From: CAWHHZ01 sp963829355
GTDB taxonomy: Bacteria > Acidobacteriota > Thermoanaerobaculia > Gp7-AA8 > JAHWKK01
Direction: 5' to 3'
NCBI GenBank assembly: GCA_963829355.1
Contig: CAWHHZ010000021.1
Span: 186,001-250,000 of the forward strand
Length of the DNA stretch: 64,000 bases
The first letter of the stretch is position 1; each line of letters opens with the position of its first letter. Under the pieces are notes generated by a model that was given only the letters and a program-made list of their open reading frames with translations, made no database searches and was not told where the DNA came from. Below are positions 1 to 7,540 of the stretch, piece after piece. Position numbers and translations under genes: made by a program.

Positions 1-75
1 CTGATCGAGCTCACGGAAGAGCGTCTCGATGAGTTTGTAGAAGCGTTGTCCCAGATCCTCTTTCTTCTTTGCCAT
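1..75 (-). CDS. Hypothetical protein, 5' end only
   Basis: Only the first 25 codons are inside the window; the gene runs off the left edge. It starts with ATG at 75 and the visible N-terminus is lysine-rich (MAKKKEDLGQRF), then an amphipathic stretch ending near LFRELDQ. A GGAGG ribosome binding site sits about ten bases upstream of the ATG, inside the last codons of the thioesterase gene, and the two genes are separated by only 5 bases, so translation is probably coupled. The fragment is too short to name a family. Confidence 0.6.
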   Translation of the reverse strand, partial: MAKKKEDLGQRFYKLIETLFRELDQ

Positions 76-80
76 ACGGT

Positions 81-647
81 TCAATCCTCCGGCGAGGCCT
101 CATGATGCGAGCTGTGCGCCCGCGCCCGGTTTTTCATTTCAGCGTCGGCCCCCTGCCACTCGACGATCCACTGCGGCATCCGTACCGCTTCGGCCGCGTC
201 GTGGCCGAGCTCGCGGAACATCCGTGTTGGTGCAATCGTCCCCTCGGCGCCCTTGAATACTCCCTGGATGATGGCGGCCGCCATCAGCTCACCATCTTTC
301 TCGAAACGATGGGCGATGTACATCCACTTCTCGTCCCACCCCACGAGTGACGTGTAAAGGTCGTAACTCCGGAAAGCATCGATCGGTCTGCGGTAGCGGA
401 TCATCGAGCTGCCGACGACAGGAAACCATTTGCGCGTCCACATGATCCTGCCCAGACCATTCCGGATTACCAGGTCGAACCGCCCGAGGTCCATCATCGA
501 GAGATAGCGGCCATTGTTCAGATGGAGATACGCATCGAAGTCATTCGGCCAGACCCGAAGCCTCAGCCTGCTCTCCTCGAACAGCCCAAGCTTCGAGCGA
601 AAGAGAGCCCGAACAAACGTCGTGACCATCCGAACAAAGACATTCAT
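81..647 (-). CDS. THEM6-like hot-dog thioesterase
   Basis: Protein of about 188 residues related to the 4HBT/THEM6 group of hot-dog fold thioesterases, which hydrolyse acyl-CoA or related thioesters. Visible signs are the HLNNGRYLSMMDLGRFD segment, which is the typical start of the hot-dog helix, and the WFPVVGSSMIRYRRPI and FEKDGELMAAAI strands. The chosen ATG at 647 (MNVFVRM) follows a weak purine-rich site; an in-frame TTG at 689 would add 14 residues that look unlike the family. The N-terminal hydrophobic stretch (VRMVTTFVRALF) may be a membrane anchor, as in THEM6. It is probably translated together with the gene that starts at 75. Exact substrate cannot be read from sequence. Confidence 0.8.
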   Translation of the reverse strand: MNVFVRMVTTFVRALFRSKLGLFEESRLRLRVWPNDFDAYLHLNNGRYLSMMDLGRFDLVIRNGLGRIMWTRKWFPVVGSSMIRYRRPIDAFRSYDLYTSLVGWDEKWMYIAHRFEKDGELMAAAIIQGVFKGAEGTIAPTRMFRELGHDAAEAVRMPQWIVEWQGADAEMKNRARAHSSHHEASPED

Positions 648-734
648 CCCCGGGAGTGTAATGGAACGCTGGTGTATTGCCTCCGGCAATCACCGGCGTC
701 GTGAGGACCTGCGGCCCTCGGTGCGAGAGAGGGA

Positions 735-795
735 GAGTTTGAGGGTTCAAGAGTTCAAGGGTTCCAGAGTTCAAGGGTTCAAAGGTTCAAAGCTG
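735..795. repeat. Octamer repeat array, TTCAAGRG type
   Basis: The TTCAA/TTCCA core recurs at 746, 754, 762, 770, 778 and 786, an exact 8-bp period over six units. A shorter related array lies at 1446-1490 on the other side of mazEF. No coding potential. Confidence 0.75.
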
Positions 796-836
796 CAAGA
801 TGCCCGAGATTCGTGACTGTGCCGGAATTCCTGCAG

Positions 837-851
837 TCTACACAATGTAGA
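837..851. promoter_or_regulatory. Palindromic operator candidate for mazEF
   Basis: TCTACA-CAA-TGTAGA is a perfect 6-bp inverted repeat ending 7 bases before the mazE GTG; the overlapping TGTAGATACA (846-855) is a second small palindrome. Autoregulated MazE/PemI/VapB antitoxins of the AbrB fold typically bind such sites over their own promoter, so this is a likely autoregulation site. Inferred from position and symmetry. Confidence 0.5.
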
Positions 852-858
852 TACACCT

Positions 859-1101
859 GTGAGGACTCGTCTGCAGAAGTGGGGAAACAGTCTGGCCGTC
901 AGGATCCCGCAGCCCTTCGCGAAGGAGACGAATCTCGATGAGAACTTTCCTGTCGAGCTCAGCCTCCGAAACGGAGCTATCGTAATCACGCCTGTACGAG
1001 AGCCGGCACTCGCGCTCGAAGATCTCGTCGCAGGCATCACGAAACGCAACCGCCACGAGGAGGTTCTGACGGGAGAGCCGAGTGGCAACGAGGCGTGGTA
1101 A
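859..1101 (+). CDS. mazE: MazE-type antitoxin (AbrB/SpoVT fold)
   Basis: 80-residue antitoxin of the PemI/MazE group. The N-terminal half has the swapped-hairpin AbrB signature: LQKWGNSLAVRIPQPFAKET, followed by a hydrophobic strand and the RNGAIVITPV strand. This part binds DNA; the acidic C-terminal tail (LEDLVAGIT...) is the part that in this family wraps around the toxin. Start is GTG at 859, just after the palindrome at 837-851. The toxin gene begins 20 bases before this gene stops, the usual translationally coupled antitoxin-first order. The pair sits in a repeat-rich intergenic zone. Confidence 0.88.
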   Translation: MRTRLQKWGNSLAVRIPQPFAKETNLDENFPVELSLRNGAIVITPVREPALALEDLVAGITKRNRHEEVLTGEPSGNEAW

Positions 1102-1438
1102 ATACATTCCGGATCAGGGCGATGTCGTTTGGTTGAGCTTTGATCCTCAGGCTGGTCGTGAACAGGCTGGCCGCCGTCCGGCGGTGATCCTTTCCCCTCG
1201 CGCGTACAACAGCAAGACTGATCTCGCAATCTGCTGCCCGATCACCTCGAAAGTCAAGGGCTATCCCTTCGAAGTCGCCATTCCTTCGGGATTGCCGGTA
1301 GAGGGAGTGGCGCTGAGCGATCAGCTGAAGAGTCTCGACTGGAATGTCCGCCGCGCCGAATTCATCTCCGCACTACCCGATGCCACCATCCTGGAGATCC
1401 TCAACAAGGCCTCGCTCCTCGTCTCGCCGGCCGGATGA
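1082..1438 (+). CDS. mazF: MazF/PemK-type endoribonuclease toxin
   Basis: 118-residue toxin of the CcdB/PemK fold. The N-terminus GDVVWLSFDPQAGREQAGRR carries the family landmarks: the GD(V)VW strand and the conserved Asp-Pro...Gly-x-Glu-x-x-x-x-Arg-Pro stretch with the catalytic Arg, followed by PAVILSP. The LAICCPITSKVKGYPFEV segment contains the second conserved region, PIT. Family members cut mRNA at short sequence motifs; target specificity is not predictable here. Start is a GTG at 1082 inside mazE. All key residues appear intact, so the toxin is probably functional and neutralised by the upstream MazE. Confidence 0.9.
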   Translation: MATRRGKYIPDQGDVVWLSFDPQAGREQAGRRPAVILSPRAYNSKTDLAICCPITSKVKGYPFEVAIPSGLPVEGVALSDQLKSLDWNVRRAEFISALPDATILEILNKASLLVSPAG

Positions 1439-1445
1439 TCAGTAC

Positions 1446-1490
1446 AAGGAGTTCAAGAGCTCAAGGGATCAAAAGTTCAAGAGCTGAGAT
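1446..1490. repeat. Short TTCAAG repeat array downstream of mazF
   Basis: GTTCAAGAGCTCAAGG and related TTCAAGAG units begin 7 bases after the mazF stop. They match the array at 735-795, so mazEF is bracketed by copies of the same repeat in the same orientation. Confidence 0.6.
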
Positions 1491-1547
1491 CTGAGAGCGG
1501 AGATTCGAAGTGAATCAGCGATCGTTCGATCCTGCCATCCCGCAGGC

Positions 1548-1830
1548 TGTACACGCAGACCCATGAGCTGTACTCCAGAACCCATGAACTGTACGTGCAG
1601 AGCCATGAACCGTCATCCCTTCGGGCGGCTCGATGCAATCCACGGCGCGGCTGCGTTAGAATTCCGGCGGAAAGAAAGTCGGAGAATGGTGCTGTGGAAA
1701 GCAGGGAGGAGATCGCCTGGTGGCAGTTCTGGCGCAGGAGCCGTTGAATGCCGCTCGGAGCTGAATGACAATTCATGCCGTAGACCGGCAGCTCATGCCG
1801 GAAAACGACAGTTTGTGCCGTAGAGCGACA
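1548..1830. mobile_element. Remnant with inverted 20/21-bp end repeats
   Basis: The 429-bp gap between mazF and hepT holds two repeat blocks. Left: TGT(or CGT)-started units at 1548, 1569, 1590 and 1611, exactly 21 bp apart, each with a CCATGAGC/CCATGAAC core. Right: units ending in ACA/GCA at 1770, 1790, 1810 and 1830, exactly 20 bp apart, with a TCATGCCG core. The right block read on the minus strand (GGCATGAGCTGCC, GGCATGAATTGTC) resembles the left block, so the two blocks are inverted relative to each other and begin with TG(T), as at ends of IS21-like or Tn7-like elements that carry several transposase-binding repeats. No transposase is present between them and no target duplication is evident. 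Confidence 0.45.
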
Positions 1831-1867
1831 TCTGTCGGCGATATGGTTCTCTCTCCACGTGTGTAAT

Positions 1868-2218
1868 CTAAAACGTGTCGGCTTTCAGCGCGCGCAGATG
1901 CGGCAGCAGTTCGGGCACGTCATCCTGGATGATGCTCCATAGAGTGTCGTTGTCGATGCCAAGATAGCCGTGAATGAGGCGGTTTCTGGTGGCGATGATC
2001 ATCCGCCAGGGGATCTCGGGATGCCCATCGCGTATCTCGTCCGGGAGGTGAGTAGCGGCCTCGCCGATCATCTCCAGATTACGGAGCGTGGCGTCGTAGG
2101 CGAGGCCGTTCGCCACGAAGTGTTCCTGGTCCAGCCCTTCTGTGTAGGCGAGCACCTTCCCGACGTCGATCATGTCGTCGAGATAGAAACGCCACTCGCG
2201 ATCGGTCGCATCAGACAT
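1868..2218 (-). CDS. hepT: HepT-like ribonuclease toxin (DUF86)
   Basis: 116-residue all-helical HEPN protein. The HEPN catalytic motif R-x4-H-x-Y is visible near the C-terminus (RNRLIHGY), with the preceding NLEMIGEAATHLP helix typical of DUF86. Family members cleave RNA and are silenced when the partner MntA adds AMP to the motif tyrosine, which is present. Its ATG lies inside the mntA 3' end (8-bp overlap), so the order is antitoxin first, as in known hepT/mntA loci. It is the second toxin-antitoxin pair within 1 kb. Confidence 0.88.
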   Translation of the reverse strand: MSDATDREWRFYLDDMIDVGKVLAYTEGLDQEHFVANGLAYDATLRNLEMIGEAATHLPDEIRDGHPEIPWRMIIATRNRLIHGYLGIDNDTLWSIIQDDVPELLPHLRALKADTF

Positions 2219-2501
2219 TGACCTGCTCCCGCTCGATGTAGGGGCGCAGTTCCGGCCGAAGCGCTTTCTCCGTCACGAGATCGACCCCGCAGCCGAACAG
2301 ATCCTCCAGATAGAACTGGACGCCGAAATAGCGTCTGGAGGTCGCCGGACCATCGAAAGCAACGAGAATATCGACATCGCTGTCAGGAGATGCTGTGCCG
2401 CGGGCCGTGGAGCCGAACAGCGCCAGCCGGGTGACGCCGAAACGTTCCTCCAGTTCCGGCTTGCTGCGAGTGAGCAATTCGATGGCTTTCTGTCTATTCA
2501 T
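2211..2501 (-). CDS. mntA: MntA-like nucleotidyltransferase antitoxin
   Basis: 96-residue minimal nucleotidyltransferase. The fold signature GSTARG followed by DSDVDILVAFDG supplies the GSx10-12DxD metal-binding aspartates. In the MntA/HepT family this enzyme AMPylates the partner toxin on a tyrosine and so neutralises it. Start ATG at 2501 is close to the end of the out-of-frame tail of the frameshifted symporter. It overlaps hepT by 8 bp. Intact and of usual length. Confidence 0.88.
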   Translation of the reverse strand: MNRQKAIELLTRSKPELEERFGVTRLALFGSTARGTASPDSDVDILVAFDGPATSRRYFGVQFYLEDLFGCGVDLVTEKALRPELRPYIEREQVNV

Positions 2502-2759
2502 CGTCGGACCTCCCCAGGGCGCTGCATTTCTGCATCTTCCGCACCGCCAGCCTGCGAGTGCCAGGCAGGGCCCTCAGGGTGGTTCGACGATATAGTATCT
2601 GCCATCGATTCGGCCACTTCTGACGGCATCTGCGGAATCGGCCCGGAGGTATCGTTCTTCCGACAGCTTCTGTCGGTGAGGGTTGGGTAACCGTCACGAC
2701 GCCCCTTCGGTTCCCGCCGCCCTCACCCCTCAGGGCAGGCTCTCGCCGGAGGCGAGATG

Positions 2760-4341
2760 TCAGCGTTCCGCTCGTGTCAACGCGAGGCCGATGAGGCCGA
2801 CGATGGCGCTCGAGAGGAGGCCGTAGGTGGCGGTGACGGCGGGGTTGAGCAGGCCGAGCTGGATCGCGCTCGTGTCGGCGATCACGCGGATCATGCTGGG
2901 CCACTGAACCGACAGTGCCTTCAGATCCACGCCGCTCGACATTGCCCAGCGTCCGAGCCATGAGAGCCCGAGATGGAGGCCGATTCCCGGTCACGGCTGC
3001 GGCGGTTGCGGCACGTGCACCCATCTTTGGAAAGAGGATGCCGAACAGGATCGGGACCGTGCTCGCGGCGACGATTCCGTAGACGCCGAGCTGGCCGAAG
3101 ATCCCGAGAAGCTTCGGGGGATGGAGAGCGATGGCAAAGGCAGCGATGCCCATCAGAACGAGGATCACCTGGCTCGCACGATGGCCGAAGTGGCTCCGCT
3201 CCTCGGCTGTTCGCGATGCGAGCCTGCGGTGGCCGAGATTGAGCACGAGATCATTGGCTGCGATCGAGGAGAGCGCGACGAGGATGCCGTCGAGCGTGCT
3301 CATGCCGGCCGCGAGGATCGCGACCGTCACGAAGGCAAGCGTTCCGGCGCTGAAGGTCTTCGCGAGATACGCCGCCATCACCAGATCCTGCCGCATCGCT
3401 CCTGTCGCCGGATCGATCAGGGCCTCGGGTGGTATGCCGGCAACTCGAGCCCACAGACCGACGAGCAGAAGCGCGGAGAAGAGCACCGAGACGCTGATGC
3501 AGACGGCAAGATACTGACGGACGGCACGATCGGTCTTCACGTAAAGCGCCTTCGACATGATGTGAGGCTGACAGACGAGCGCGACCCCGATCACGAATCC
3601 GCAGACCCAGACGGCGAAGAAGCTGGAGAAGAGCGAGCTCGACGGATTGACGAGGAGAAGAAGATTCGGATCCTGCTCACCGATCCGGCTCAGCATGTCT
3701 CCCGACATGTGTTTGAAGCCGCTCGCGAGAATCATCGCCGCAACGACGACCATGATCACACCCTGCAGCGTGTTCGTGTAGGCGTGAGCGTAGGTGCCAC
3801 CGATGAAGATGTAGCTGAAGACGAAGACGATCGTGATTGTGAGGGCCTCGAGGTTGGTCAGGCCCATGACCTGCTGCATGACGATCGAGATGCCTCCGAC
3901 GATGAGGACGACGAAGGTCAGACTCAGCAGGTTGATCGCCGCAAAGAACACGGCCATCGCGCGCGAGCCGTAGCGCTGACCGATCCATTGCGGCAGGGTG
4001 ATCGCAGCCGTCTTCTCGCCGATTCTCCGGAAGCCGACGCTCATCACGACGAGCCCGAGGACGATGCCGAGGCCGGCTGCGACTCCGAGATGCATCAGCG
4101 CCGACATCCCGTGCACATAGACGAAGCCGGGATTGATGACGAACGTTGCCGTCGAGGCGATCGAGGCGGCGAGGGTGATCCCCACGACGAACGGAGACAT
4201 GTCCCCCCGTCCGATCGAGAAGCTCGTCATGTCGTCAGTCTTCTTGTGCCCCCTCCAGGCAAGCCACGAGGTGCCGACGAGATAGACGAGAAAGAGGCCC
4301 CAGACGAGGGGCTGATCTGTGATGAGGTCGAGATAGCGCAT
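2760..4341 (-). CDS. Sodium:solute symporter (SSS family), frameshifted
   Basis: Inner-membrane Na+-coupled transporter of the SSS/PutP family with about 13 hydrophobic segments. The N-terminus (SFSIGRGDMSPFVVGITLAA, then ASTATFVINPGFVY) and the GGTYAHAYTNTLQGVIM region are typical; substrate cannot be assigned. The reading frame from the ATG at 4341 leaves hydrophobic sequence after about residue 452 and continues in Arg/Pro-rich nonsense. In another frame the expected last membrane helix continues (IGLHLGLSWLGRW ... AIVGLIGLALTRAER) and stops at 2760. One extra base near 2983-2986 explains this. Either a sequencing error or a recent mutation that removes the last helices. Confidence 0.85.
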
Positions 4342-4684
4342 GTCTTTTGAACGATGAACGATGAACGATGAACGATGAAATTGGAACGATGAACGATGAA
4401 CGATGAACGATGAAGTTAGGACAACATTGGTCGTTGCGGCGCCTCGAATGAGCTTCTTATTCGAGGCGAACAGACTTCCATTCCGAAGCGAAGCGAGGAA
4501 TCTAGGCGGAGGACTCGAACAAGGATTCCTTCCCCCACCCAGATTCCTCAGTCGCGATGAAGCCGCTCCTTCGGAATGACAGCGGGGGTCCGTTCTATCC
4601 TGTGCGGAATTGTGCCTTCGGCCTGCTGTTCATCGTTCATCGTTCATCGTTCATCGTTCAACTTCATCGTTCATCGTTCATCGT
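4342..4684. repeat. Inverted heptamer-array cassette, (AACGATG)n
   Basis: This 343-bp gap has no gene. The left arm 4349-4414 is a run of AACGATG heptamers; the right arm 4629-4698 is the same heptamer inverted (CATCGTT) and runs into the ligase stop codon. Inside the arms a second inverted pair is seen: CATTCCGAAGCGAAGCGAGG around 4479-4499 and CCGCTCCTTCGGAATGAC around 4563-4580. A transcript would fold into one very long hairpin. Confidence 0.8.
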
Positions 4685-6199
4685 TCATCGTTCCAACTTC
4701 CCTTTCTCCACTTTTCCGTACGGCGTCCTCGGTAGTTCCTTCAACACATGCCACTGGTGGGGGAGTTTGATTTTGCTCAGGCGCTCGCGGAGCCACTGCT
4801 GGACCTGCTCGAGATCGATGGACTCTCCTGGTGCGGCGACGATGAATGCGGCGCCGACCTCTCCCCACTTCTCGTCGGGTACGCCGATGACGGCGGCGTC
4901 GGACAGCGAGGGGTGCTGGACGAGCTCGGCTTCGATCTCGGCGGGGTAGACGTTGACGCCGCCGCTGATGAAGAGCTCCTTCTTGCGCCCCGCAATGTAG
5001 TAGAACCCGTCCTCGTCGCGCCGGGCGCAGTCGCCGGTGCGAAACCAGCCCTCATCGAGATACGACTTTGCAGTCTCTTCCTCGTTGTTCCAATAGCCGC
5101 TGCTCACGTGCGGACCGCGCAGATAGAGATCGCCGACTTCTTCGGGGGCGCATTCGCGCCCGTTCTCGGCGAGCAGTCTCGCTCGGGTATACATCATCGG
5201 ACGCCCGATCGATCCCGGCTTCCGGAACGAATCCTCCACCGTCATCGAAAAGCAGTTCACACCAACCTCGGTCATGCCGAAGCCCTGCTTGAAGATGATC
5301 CCCCGCTGCTGATACGCCTCGATGATGAAAGTCGGGAGAGGAGCGCCACCGGAGATGAACCAGCGGACGTGCGAGAGATCGGCAGTCTCGAACGCTGGAT
5401 CGTCCATCAGGATCTTCCAGATCGTCGGAACTCCCAGCACGACCGTACATCGCTCGCGCTGGATGACTTCCCATATCTCGCTCGCGTCGAATTTCGAATG
5501 GAGCACGATCGTGCCGCCGATCGTGATGATCGGGACGAGAAAGGCTCCCAGGGCGCCGGCGTGGTAGAGCGGAGTGAAGAGAGGACTCCGATCATCTTCG
5601 CGTAGGCCCCAGTTGATCGCGGTGTTGTAGCCGTTCCACGCCACCATTCGGTGGGGGATCATCACGCCCTTCGGCTTGCCGGTCGTCCCGCTCGTGTAGA
5701 GGAGAGCATAGATGTCGTCGGGTGAGTGAAGTGGAAAGTCCGCGCTTGCGGGATCGACGTCAGCGGTGAGTTTCGAATAATCAAGTGCGTCGAGGGAATC
5801 GGGCTCGAGACGAACGAGTGTCCGGAGCCCGCAGCGACTCGCAAGCTCGGTGGCCGCCTCGCTGAATTCGGGGCCGTAGATCAGCGTCTGCAGACCGCTG
5901 TCGCGAACGATTCCCTCGAGCTCGTGCACCGTGGCGCGTGTGGAGAGCGGGACGATGATGACTCCACTCTTCCCGGCGGAGAAGAAGATCTCGAGGAACT
6001 CGACGCAGTTGTGCGCGAGCAGTCCGACGCGATCACCTTTGCGCGCGCCGAGGGTTCCGGTCAGCGCGAGCGCCGCACGGATCGCACGCTCATCGAGCTC
6101 TCCGTAGGTGAGCCTGATCGCACCGTCACTCGTGACGAGCGCTTCACGCTCCGGAGTCAGCCGCGCCCGCTCCCCGAGAATGTCACCGTGAAAGATCAT
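4685..6199 (-). CDS. AMP-dependent acyl-CoA ligase (FadD/ANL family)
   Basis: 504-residue adenylate-forming enzyme that probably activates a fatty or other carboxylic acid to acyl-AMP and then acyl-CoA. Motifs in order: P-loop YTSGTTGKPKGVMIPH (about residue 170), GFGMTEVG (A5), YLRGPHVSSGYW, GWFRTGD (A7), the hinge GRKKELFISGGVNVYPAE (A8) and a C-terminal PYGKVEKGK with the catalytic lysine (A10). Length is normal. The last two residues and the TGA come from the (AACGATG)n repeat that abuts the gene. Its neighbours (hydrolase, KAS III-like enzyme, SDR) suggest a lipid or polyketide-like pathway; see findings for the comparison with ole genes. Confidence 0.9.
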   Translation of the reverse strand: MIFHGDILGERARLTPEREALVTSDGAIRLTYGELDERAIRAALALTGTLGARKGDRVGLLAHNCVEFLEIFFSAGKSGVIIVPLSTRATVHELEGIVRDSGLQTLIYGPEFSEAATELASRCGLRTLVRLEPDSLDALDYSKLTADVDPASADFPLHSPDDIYALLYTSGTTGKPKGVMIPHRMVAWNGYNTAINWGLREDDRSPLFTPLYHAGALGAFLVPIITIGGTIVLHSKFDASEIWEVIQRERCTVVLGVPTIWKILMDDPAFETADLSHVRWFISGGAPLPTFIIEAYQQRGIIFKQGFGMTEVGVNCFSMTVEDSFRKPGSIGRPMMYTRARLLAENGRECAPEEVGDLYLRGPHVSSGYWNNEEETAKSYLDEGWFRTGDCARRDEDGFYYIAGRKKELFISGGVNVYPAEIEAELVQHPSLSDAAVIGVPDEKWGEVGAAFIVAAPGESIDLEQVQQWLRERLSKIKLPHQWHVLKELPRTPYGKVEKGKLER

Positions 6200-6203
6200 G
6201 GAA

Positions 6204-6238
6204 GGAACGCTGAACGATGAACGATGAACGATGAAGGA
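6204..6238. repeat. Short (AACGATG)n array upstream of the ligase
   Basis: Four to five AACGATG units start 5 bases upstream of the ligase ATG, in the 115-bp gap after the hydrolase stop. Same heptamer family as 4349-4414 and in the same orientation. Confidence 0.7.
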
Positions 6239-6314
6239 GTGCGGGAGTCTTTCTCCCTCTCCCCGAATGGAGAGGCTGGACCAAACGAGGTTGCTGGCGG
6301 GGAGAGGGGGCCCA

Positions 6315-7158
6315 TCATTCGGCTCCCAGCACTCGGTTCAGCGCCTCGATGAACCCTTCGGCGCATTCGTTGTGGGGGATGTGACCGCAGCCGGGGATGA
6401 CGGTGAGGGTGGCGCCTTCGATCATTGACTGCATCCGCTCGGCGTAGGCCAACGGAAGAACTCCGTCCTGCTCTCCCCAGATCAATGCGGTGGGCACCTC
6501 GAGCTCTGGCCAGCCGGTCGTCGAGCAGGAACTCCTCCCACGAGCGCTCGGCGAAACGGGCGGCGGGACTCGTCGGCGCGCGCCGCACGAAATCTTCGAG
6601 TACGGGATCCGGGATGAGACCGTCCGGGCCGATCGCTGCGTCGAACGCTGCTCTCGCCTCTTCGATCGTGGTCGGAACGAGCGTGACGCTCGGAGGCGTG
6701 TCGAGCGAGATGCCACCCGAGCTTTCGAGGACGAGTTGCCGGACACGCGCGGGACTGTCGAGCGCGTAAAGGAGAGAGGCCCAGCCCCCCATCGAATTGC
6801 CGATGAGGACCACCGGCTCGTCAGGTGAGACGGTCTCGACGATCGTGGCGACACCGTCCTGCATCATCTTCATGTCGAGAGGTCCCTCCGCGGGCGCGCT
6901 CTCTCCGTGTCCCGGCATGTCGATCGCCACGACACGGTAATGACCCTTCAGTGCAGCAACGGTCCGCCACCATAGTCCCGCCTGATCGTTCGTTCCGTGC
7001 ACCAGCACGACGACCGGTCCCTCGCCGGCGGACCAGTAGACGAGTTTGCCGTCCGGACCGTCCACGGCGTGCTGCTCCGCGCCACTGTTCTTCAGACCGG
7101 CGCGACTCATCGCTTCGAGGAACTCGAGAGGTGAGGGCTGTGGCTTTTCGCTCGCCAT
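6315..7158 (-). CDS. Alpha/beta hydrolase, frameshifted
   Basis: Hydrolase of the alpha/beta fold. The VHGTNDQAGLWW oxyanion region, the nucleophile elbow GNSMGGW (Ser about residue 122 from the ATG at 7158), the acid in WGEQDGVLP and the catalytic His in IPGCGHIPH are all present, but the first half and the last 60 residues are in different frames. One extra base near 6513, between FLLDDR and WPELEVP, joins them; the corrected gene stops at 6315. Upstream of the ATG the frame stays open through a hydrophobic signal-like stretch (LATILLLCLAPLAMA) with no start codon before a repeat element begins near 7230, so the original N-terminus may have been displaced. Reaction unknown. Confidence 0.75.
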
Positions 7159-7540
7159 GGCTAGCGGGGCGAGGCAGAGGAGAAGGATGGTCGCCAGGAC
7201 TGCACGAGGGCGGAGCGACTGAGGCGCCGACTGAAAGGAACCTGCCTCGTCACCCCGAGCGGGTGGGCGGGCGGGAAAGCGAGGGGCCTCCCCATGTGTG
7301 ATTTCCGCAGCACACGAAGAGAAACGGTGACGTCCCTTCGACTGCCGGCTCGTGGGCTCGGTAGCTCGCCCTTGGAGAGGCCCTTCGCTTTCCCGCCCAC
7401 CCGCCCGCTCAGGGTGACCGCCCGGCCCGTCTCCCAGACTCCTCAGTCGCGCCCCCTCGCTCACACTCGGCGCAAGCGGAAGCGCTCCGTCGGAATGACA
7501 GATGCTGGTTACATCTACCTCTGACATCCGCATTTCCTCA
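7159..7540. repeat. Palindromic repeat element between hydrolase and KAS III-like gene
   Basis: Two inverted arms: around 7248-7290 (CGAGCGGGTGGGCGGGCGGG and AAAGCGAGGGGCCTC) and around 7374-7421 (GAGGCCCTTCGCTTTCCCGC then CCACCCGCCCGCTCAGGGTG). The rest, up to the GGAATGACAG at about 7492, resembles the CATTCCGA...GGAATGAC elements seen at other gaps. The open frame across it is read here as chance. Confidence 0.6.

Noticed and set aside
1563..1823. An 86-codon open frame inside the 20/21-bp repeats
   Set aside because: It translates the repeats themselves (CTPEPMN, CTCRAMN) and has no ribosome site; the DNA period explains the pattern.
3121..4350. A 409-codon open frame on the plus strand opposite the symporter
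   Set aside because: Its translation is Arg/Asp/Glu/His-rich with no domain, as expected for the antisense of a hydrophobic high-GC gene; the minus strand encodes a clear SSS transporter.
6196..7533. Taking the hydrolase as a 445-residue protein starting at 7533
   Set aside because: The first 110 residues are a translation of a palindromic repeat element and the last 100 are out of frame with the catalytic Asp and His.
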